Shown piece after piece: positions 57,473 to 64,000 of a stretch of 64,000 bases of DNA. Positions within the stretch are counted from its first letter, which is position 1. Each line of letters starts with the position of its first letter. The translations under genes and the position numbers were made by a program. The DNA is from Cyanophora paradoxa (taxonomy: Eukaryota; Glaucocystophyceae; Cyanophorales; Cyanophoraceae), in assembly GCA_004431415.1 (NCBI GenBank), contig QPMI01000420.1:124001-188000 (forward strand), read 5' to 3'. The notes under the pieces are model-generated. The model searched no databases. It had not been told where the DNA came from and saw nothing but the letters and a program-made list of their open reading frames with translations.

Positions 57473-60400
57473 AGCATACGCACAGAAGATAAACACAAAG
57501 GAGGCCAGGTCAGGAACCGCCTGAGGGGGCGCGGACTCGGATTACAATATATATATGAGAGCCGCAGCGACAAACTGAAGCAGCGCGCTCGAGCTCGCCT
57601 TGGTGATCGTGTTGGTCAGGATGGCGAGCCGCGGGGTGAACTCGAGGTACTTGTAGGAGCGGATGCAGAGGATGAGGATCGAGACGCCGGCCAACTGCAG
57701 TTCCGGTTTAAGCACGAACTCCCTCGCGAGCCGCGGGCCGCGAGCGAGCCGCGGACGGCGACGCCGGCGCGCGCACCTGCTGGATCGTGCTCATGTGGTC
57801 GAGGCCCTCATCGAAGTCGTAGAAGCGGGTGGGGTCCACGCTATGGGCCAACTTTGCCGTCATGCGCTCGCAGAAGCGATCTGAACAGCAGTCAAGAATG
57901 CATAAGGCTGTAGACGTATTACGCAGTTCTAGACGGTTCAGAGCGCGGACAGTACTGAATGCCCTTGTAGCCAGCTACGAAGAGGAGCACGAGGTTCGGC
58001 ACATCCAGAAGGTTCCACTTGTCGCCTGACGAAAAGGAAATTAAAGCAGGAGGTACACAAAGCATATACACGTGAAGCGCGTTCTGCTAGATACCCGTGA
58101 TGTACTCTAGTAGGCCCTTGTCAAAAATCTCGATGATCTCGGCAACGAAGTAGCCTGCGCACGGTTTTAATTTGTCAGCTGCATAGTACACGAACAGACA
58201 GAAGCTTGAGGAATACGCACAAGCAGCCGCCAAGTAGAACACGATAGCTTGCGATTGCGGAATTCAAATATCAATGTCAAGCAGCGATGCGAGAACAAGG
58301 GCGCGCGTGCAAACACACCGATAACCACAGTCCAGCGGTCGAAAGTGTCGAGGTGGAGAGTGTCCACGCGGACGCTCGGCATGGCCAGGCCCTGCACCGT
58401 TGGATCAGAGAGCAGAGAGGAGAGAGGAGGGGTTGGGAGCAGAGGGACCGCTGTGGGGAACTCGACCATGAACGCCATCGCCACGAACGTGTCTGCGTTT
58501 AAGCAGTCAGCGCTCGGCTTGTGAGAGAAACGAAAGGGGTAGAGGGAAGAGGGGGGGGAGAGAGGGAGGAGCGGACAGGACGAAAACGGACGGAGGGCGG
58601 GAACGAATGGCGGGGAAGGGAGCTCGAGGGATGGAGATAGGGGGGGGGAGGGAGGGAGGGGGGGAGAGGGAGGGGGGGGAGGGGCGGGGGGGGGGGGGCG
58701 TGGGTGGACGTGGGTGGGCGGGCGAAGCAGGGCACGGGAAAGATGCGGGGGCGAGGAGGGGCGGGGGGAAGAAGGGGGCGGGAACTGGCCCAGTGGAAGA
58801 AAACGAAAAACGGGCGGATGGGGGGGAGGAGGAGGAGAACGGGGGTAATGGGCAGGGAGAGCCGGCCGCTCAGGGTCGGAAGGTCGCCGGGACGGGGAAA
58901 GGGCCGGGTGGTGGTGGCGGGTGGGGGGGGGCGGGGGGGGGGCGAAGGGGAGGAGGGGGGGGGGCGAAGGGAGGGGGGGTGGGGGGCGCTAAGGGGGTGC
59001 CGCACTCGTGTGGGGGTTCTGCCAGTTCGCTTCGATGACCACAGCGCGCGTGCCGGCGTCGAGCCAACCCCCCTCCTGAGCTGAATAAGAAGGGGCAGAT
59101 CCAGAGCAGCGCTGGAATGGAAATCTAAAGCTGCACTACGGCAGGCGCGCGCGAGCGCGCCTTGAGCTCGTTGCTGATGTTGAGGTTCTGCTCGTTGCTC
59201 GTGCCGGACAGGAGCGCGACGTAGCCACCGAACCCGTACGAGTTCGGGACCTGGTTCAACACTAAGCTCGGCCGCGCGCCCTAGTGGCCAATTGTGCGCT
59301 TGCAGCGGACGCACCTCGCCCGTGAGCTGGTCGCGGAGGTAGCCGGAGGATGGCTCGACCTCGCGCATGCCCGTGCGGTACCGCCACCTGCTCGGGCGCG
59401 GACAAGGCTGTCAGGCGGGACCGAAGCGAAAGCCGAGATCTAATTGATTGATTAATTGATCAACAGCGCACTCGTCGTCGTTCAGGGGGAAGGCGCTGCG
59501 GTCCTCGACCCCTGGGTTAAAGTCATTGTAGCACCTGCCCGAGCCCGGCGAACGAAGTTGTTAGGAGGAAAGGCGTCAATTTAAGGTCTCCAGACGGAGC
59601 CGCCGCACCGCCAGTCGACCATCTTCGAGTGCCCGGGGATGATCGCCTTGCAGTCGAACGGAGTGCTGCGGATCTGTCGGATTCGGACGGCGCCGACCTG
59701 CGCCGAGGCGGTCGCTGTGGTCAGCAGCGGATAGAAGTTAAAGAGAGCCAATGCTCCGACCTGCTGGCGGAACCAGCGGAAGGAGCCCTCCCTCTCGTTC
59801 GCGGGGTCCGTTAGCGGCAGTAAGACGTCCGCCAGCCATCCGTAGAGGTCGCCTGGCGGCGTATCAGCACGCGGAATAGGCATGCACGCGCAGGCGCAAT
59901 AAATTAATCACAGATCGAAGCGACGCACCAACGTCCTTGACACTTTCGAAGGCCTGAGGGAATTCGATTATAATTGGCGGAATGAAAGGGCAAGGCACGA
60001 ATCGATTGAAGAGACCCTCGGGCACCTCCTCCATGTCAAGGTGCCCGTCGACGATCAGAGACTCGTTCTGCTCGTAGTTGATCTGCGGAAAAGTATAGTC
60101 AGGCCGGAAGGGGAGGCTGGCAGGCGAAATGGAAGAGGGCTCTGGTAGCCTCGGAGGAGGCCCTGGGGGCCGATTCTAGGGCCCGGTTCGCGGCCGCCAC
60201 CAGCCTTTGGGGGAGGCGGGGGGGCGGGAGGGGGAGGGGGGGCGGGGGCCGGGGGATGAATGGGAGGGGCGGAAGAGGAGGGGCGGGGGGGGGGGGGGGA
60301 GGGGGGCGGGCGGGCGGTGGTGCGCGGAAGGATGGCCTGAGAGGCCCTGAGGGGAGGGGAGGGCCGGGCGGGGAAGAGCGAAAGAAGGGTGGGAGGGTGG

Positions 60401-61933
60401 GTAATGTAAAGTGGGAGGCATGCGAGGGGGCAGGAGTATGAGGCGAGAAAGAGAAGGAGAGAAAGAAGAGAGGTGACTGGTATTGGGACGGCGAGAAGAG
60501 GAGTGAATAGGGAGGGTGGGGGCTGGTTGGGAGGGAGGAGGGGGGGGGGGGCAAGGAGAGGGGGACTCGGGAGGAGGAGGACAGCGTTGGGGTGCGGGAA
60601 GGGGAGAGAGAGGAGTGGGAGGGGCGGCAGGGGACGGGGGGTAGCAGGAGGAGGAGAGGGTGGGTGGTTGGGGGTGTTGAGGGGGGGGGGCGCTGGGCAA
60701 AGGACGGAGGGCGGGGGAGGGGGGGGGGGGGGCAGCGAGAGGTGGAGGGGCTTGGGGTGGAGGGGGGGAGGGGGGGGAGGGGCCGGGCTGCTGGCCATGG
60801 AGCGTGGGATGGGGGGGGGGGGGGGGGCGGGGGGAGGGAGGAGGAGGCGGGATGACATGGTTAGGCCCCTGGCTGCCCAGGGTCTCGGCTCGGGTGGGAG
60901 GGAGCGGGAGGGAGCGGGAGAAGGGACGACTCGGGGTACGGGACTTCGGAGGATCCGGAGGCAAGTGAAGTGGGGCGGGGGGGAGCGCGGAGGGGGGGGG
61001 GAAGTTGCAGGGGTTTACATACCGAGACGGGGATGATGCGGACGGCCAGGAGGGCGAAGAGGCTGACGAACACGAAGTACAGAACCATACCCCTGCGCAA
61101 TGCACGCCGCGCCGTGAGCAATTGCACGGCACACACCGCACAGCCACTGCCACTGCCTGTCGCGCGTCGCGCACCGGTAGAGCTCGTACTTGTAGAGGCG
61201 CTTGCGCCACACGCGCAGGTAGATCTCCGTCGCGCGCACGTTGAGCTTGATGTCCGCGAACAGCCTGCAAAGCAAAGCACAGCGGGCGCGCGTAAGCAGC
61301 AGCGACGGTCGGGGAAGGATAGACGGACTTGCGGATGGCTCGGTTTGCGTCGCCCGCCCGCTTCTTGTGAGCCTCTTGATCCGGATCGCCGGCGGTCGCC
61401 GGCGCGGCGCTGTCGTCGTACGCGCGCTGCAGCTGCAGCTTCCGCCCGCCGAGCATGGGCTGCCGCGGGTCGTAGGCGAGCCCTTCGCCCGGCTCGGGGC
61501 TGCTGGGGCCGGCCACCGGCGCGAATCGGTTCCCGGGGCTCAGCCCGCGCGACCGCACCGCAGCTGCGTTCCCGTCCGCAGCCAGGAGCCCGCTGTAGGC
61601 GTCGTACATGCTGCCGATGTGCCCACCAGCACCTCCGGGCAGAGGCGGAGCGTCGAAAGGCGGCCCGCGAACGTACGGCTGCAGGCCACTGGCAGCCGGG
61701 CCGCCGATGCCGCCATAGGGATACGATGCGACGGTCGATGCTGGCGACGCATATGCTGGCTGGTCGGAGCGACGGGTGGGCGCGGCGGCCCGCACGAGAC
61801 CAGCCCCCGAAGCGCGGCCGCCGGTCAAAGTTGCCGCGGAAGCGATCGAGGAGCTGCTGGCGGTGGTCCCGTCGGAGGACTCCGCCTCCGTCGGCGGGGG
61901 CCCGTAGCCGTAGAGCGGGACGTGCCCCGCCAT
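52089..61933 (-). CDS. Polycystin-type (PKD2-like) cation channel with long cytosolic tail containing a RyR-like domain
   Basis: The ATG is at 61933 (MAGHVPLYGYGPPP). After a disordered N-terminus come: TM1 RGMVLYFVFVSLFALLAVRI (near 61090-61035); the extracellular polycystin domain in pieces, including WLADVLLPLTDPA, VGAVRIRQIRSTPFDCK (59700-59640), a CYNDFNPGVEDRSAFPL-like block, and GYLRDQL with SYGFGGYVALLSG (59250-59200); MVEFPTAVPLL and MPSVRVDTLHLDTF; WNLLDVPNLVLLFVAGYKG (58020-57965); ELQLAGVSILILCIRSYKYL with FTPRLAILTNTITKA (57700-57590); AAMAFVIFVSI; and the last helix WAQIFYFSFIVIMGLVLV, then NIFIAIVGKV (56990-56830). Frames continue with charged coiled coil (EKKKRTKEDEKHFKGAKWSL, 56220-56120), several unknown blocks (55900-54800), a RyR-like motif LLEALGIAYHDQWVRLRLKD then GWKYG (53450-53390), and end LQIYHAEIFNKV with TAG at 52089-52091. 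Polycystins are Ca2+-permeable TRP channels. Whether the tail is one gene with the channel is unproven. Confidence 0.65.
58530..59000 (-). repeat. Long G-rich/C-rich low-complexity intron
   Basis: About 470 bases consist almost only of G and A on the plus strand (C and T on the gene's sense strand), with many runs of five or more G. It lies between polycystin-domain exons, so it behaves as an enlarged pyrimidine-rich intron. Confidence 0.7.
60190..61010 (-). repeat. Second, larger C-rich low-complexity intron
   Basis: About 820 bases are G-rich on the plus strand (C-rich on the sense strand), directly after the TM1 exon of the channel gene. It holds many runs of 8-15 G and is far longer than typical introns in this window. 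The opposite strand gives long, stop-poor but meaningless Pro/Ser frames. Confidence 0.7.
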
Positions 61934-62840
61934 GAGCTCGCGTTCCGACGAGTCGACTCGCGAAGACGCGCGCGCGCGAGTCGGCGGCGGACGCTGCGAA
62001 GTCGCCGATGGGCGACAGTCGCTGCGGCTTCCGTCTACTCGGCTACTAACAGCCTAGTAAGGCTAGTAACAGGCTAACAGCCAGCACCTGATCATGACTC
62101 ATGAGCCGGCCGGCCTGCAGCTGTTCCGAAGTTCCCTCAGGGGCCAGGGCCCAGCCGCCCAGGGCCTGCCGCAGTGCCAATCGCTGGAGCGTAACCTGGT
62201 ATGATCTAACACTCAATCTAGCGGTTTTTTTTGGCGGCCAAAATTTCATTGTTTCGAGTTGCATGAATCAAATTGTCATCTTGGACCGAATCTGATCAAC
62301 TGATTATGAATCGGCTAATGATCTGATCATGAACTTGCCAGCTTCTGAACGCTGATCATGACCTGAATTTCATACAACGCTGACCTGCCCGGTGCTAGGC
62401 GGCCTTCTAGGCCGGTGGCCGGGCCAGGATCATGGCAGGATGTGACTTGTCAAAGTTGTCACCGTGCTCGATACGACGATATCTGCAGCTGCAGCTGATC
62501 AGGATATGACTTCAAGATGTGACTGAGCATGTCAAAATCTGATCGATGATCTCCCCTGCGGCCGGTCCCGCCTCTAGTTGTCGCAAGAGACCACCAAGGG
62601 TCGCAGGGCTTGGAGTTCTGATCTAAATGAGTTGCTGTCACATGTGCACTTCAAACAAAAATGCATACAGCAGGCACTTCCATGCCTCGCCTCGCCTACT
62701 GCATTCAACATATGCATTCAACGCAACCCTGACAGTAGTCTAGTGAAGCGAAATTCAAGCGCGACGCGGCGGGCGAATGATCGGAGATCTAGAGATGCAC
62801 GAAGCTTCTAGCTAAAATAAATGTAAAATATCGGTTCCAG
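61934..62840. other. Intergenic region upstream of the channel gene
   Basis: No gene is seen. It carries many GATCA/TGATCA words (62088, 62293, 62322, 62355, 62428, 62498, 62540), a GGCCGGCC-type palindrome near 62106 and a T-run at 62224-62231. It should contain the channel promoter and the 3' UTR of the next minus-strand gene. Confidence 0.4.
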
Positions 62841-64000
62841 TTAAGGCTGCTCCTCGTCATCGAAGTTGAAGAAGAATCGGTGGATGTGCGGGCTCTTGTA
62901 CACGACGTCCTGCGCGGCAGAGGCGGGGCGCGCGCCGCGCGGCGCCGTCAGCGACGGGAACCAAGAAAAGGAGCACAGGCTCGCTCGCTTCTATCTAGCT
63001 ATCTATCGGGCCTATAGATTATCGCGCTTCTTAGGACTGTACAACTAGAAGGGTGCCGACGACGTCGACGTCGACGGCGAGCGCGGAAGCTCAAGAGCCT
63101 CCTCCTTCTTCCCTCTCCGCGCCCCGCCCCGCCCGGCCCGCCCGCCCGCCCGCCCGCCCGCCCGCCCGAACCTTGGGGAACATGCGGAGGAGCTGGTCGA
63201 CGCGGGAGGACTCGTCGCGGAGGCGGCGGAGCATGGGGAGGAAGAGGAAGACGAAGAGGAGGGAGAGGAAGGCAACGTCGAAGGCGAGGATGCCGGCCTC
63301 GGCCAGCGTGATCGCCCCCAGCTGGATCTCCGACTCGTCCACGAAGAGCCGCGCCGAGCGCGACAGGCCGTCGTCTGAGGAGAGGGGTCGGGAGGGCGGG
63401 GCGGGGGCGCGCGGGGGCGGGGGCGGGGGCGGGGCGGGGCGCACCGAGGTCGCCGTTGTCGACCTGGGTCATCATGCGGACCGCGAGCGAGGCCTGCCAG
63501 ACGGGCGCGGTCGGTCGGACGGTCGGGCGGGCGGGCGCGCGGGCGGGCGGGCGGCGGGCGGCGGGGGGAGAGCGCGCACCTCGACGCCGGCGTAGTCGGC
63601 GACCTTCGGCTTCGGGGCGGGGACGCTCGTGTGCGGCTGGAAGGCGTAGGGCACGAGCAGGTCCGGCGCGCACTCCTGCGGGCGGCAGACGGGAGGCGAG
63701 GTCAGGAACAGACAGAGCCGGGCGGGCCCTGCCCGGCTTCGCTTCGGGAGCCGTGGCCGCGCACCTGGATGATGGGGATGACGAGGTCGACGAACTGGGC
63801 GACGAGGAGGTCCAGCCCGTTGTTCACCAGCCTGCGCCCCGCCCCGCCCCGCTCGCTCGGCGCGGGGACGGGGGCGCGGGGGCGGAGGGCAGCGAGCGCA
63901 CTCGAGGTCGGCGACGCGGTCCGGCGTGCAGAGCGCCGCGTCCGTCCGGAGGCAGCCTGCGTGCGGCCAAACCCGTCAGAGCGCCGCTGGCGTAGGGGCG
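62841..64000 (-). CDS. Membrane protein, C-terminal part (5' end off window)
   Basis: The last exons of a minus-strand gene run in from the right edge. Coding blocks in order are: LRTDAALCTPDRVADLE (63955-63905), RLVNNGLDLLVAQFVDLVIP with IIQ (63835-63765), ECAPDLLVPYAFQPHTSVPA with VADYAGVE (63680-63580), ASLAVRMMTQVDNGDLG, then DDGLSRSARLFVDESEIQLG followed by a strong transmembrane helix AFDVAFLSLLFVFLFLPMLR (near 63285-63215) and RLRDESSRVDQLLRMFPK. The final exon is VVYKSPHIHRFFFNFDDEEQP with TAA at 62841-62843. Donors are GTGCGC except for the last, GTTCGG. The pattern of one helix followed by 'R.....R.LL...P..VV' is seen in large protist multi-helix receptors, but I cannot name the family. 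Confidence 0.5.
63131..63169 (-). repeat. (CCCG)n tetramer array in intron
   Basis: Tandem CCCG units sit in the last intron of the partial membrane-protein gene. Here the C-rich strand is the plus strand, the antisense, unlike most arrays in this window. Confidence 0.6.

Noticed and set aside
60176-61933. 585-residue minus-strand frame as one exon
   Set aside because: The first 200 residues and TM1 region are real in different frames, but the Pro/Ser-rich remainder is a C-rich intron read through.

Overview
The window is a gene-dense, very GC-rich stretch of a eukaryotic nuclear genome. Most genes are cut into many small exons by short GT-AG introns (about 40 to 200 bases). The introns are C-rich on the sense strand. 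Typical 5' ends are GTGCG, GTACG or, in several genes, GTACCCCC. Typical 3' ends are GCAG, often after CCCGCC-type repeats. Gene content (polycystin-type channel, RNF213-type giant ubiquitin ligase, AP2-like domains, LINE remnant) and base composition suggest a GC-rich unicellular eukaryote, probably a microalga such as a haptophyte or pelagophyte. The sequence alone does not fix the lineage. Because introns are so frequent, CDS spans below are gene extents from first to last supported coding base, not open frames. Exon edges are given where I could work them out.

Layout. From 1 to 5.3 kb, minus strand, lies an AP2-like nuclear protein whose 3' end is off the window. A divergent plus-strand gene (5.6-7.5 kb) has a possible ASH-like beta domain. 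From 7.96 to 10.87 kb sits a decayed LINE-type retrotransposon with a poly-A tail and a perfect 15-bp target-site duplication. Two divergent genes (10.96-15.88 kb minus, 15.99-21.35 kb plus), 102 bp apart between start codons, encode large alpha-helical proteins that may be organelle-targeted. From 21.7 to 24.0 kb, minus strand, a four-exon RING protein with a SUMO-interaction-like motif is a candidate SUMO-targeted ubiquitin ligase. The region 24-25.5 kb is repeat-bearing intergenic DNA.

The largest gene (25.5-43.6 kb, plus) is a homologue of the vertebrate giant AAA+ ubiquitin ligase RNF213. It has an N-terminal CBM20 starch-binding-like domain, two canonical AAA+ modules and the RZ-finger region, but I can find no RING finger. 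It is followed by a compositionally different, lower-GC island (43.6-48 kb) full of short palindromic words. The island holds two small minus-strand genes: an unknown multi-exon gene and a C2H2 zinc-finger ORF with an Asp-His repeat. An F-box/LRR gene follows at 48.3-50.8 kb, plus. The last 12 kb (minus) hold a polycystin-type cation channel whose reading frames appear to continue into a cytosolic tail with a RyR-like domain, and then the 3' part of a further membrane-protein gene cut by the window edge.

Three ubiquitin-system genes (RING/SIM, RNF213-like, F-box/LRR) lie within 30 kb. Whether this is more than coincidence cannot be told from the sequence. No rRNA, tRNA or CRISPR array was recognised.
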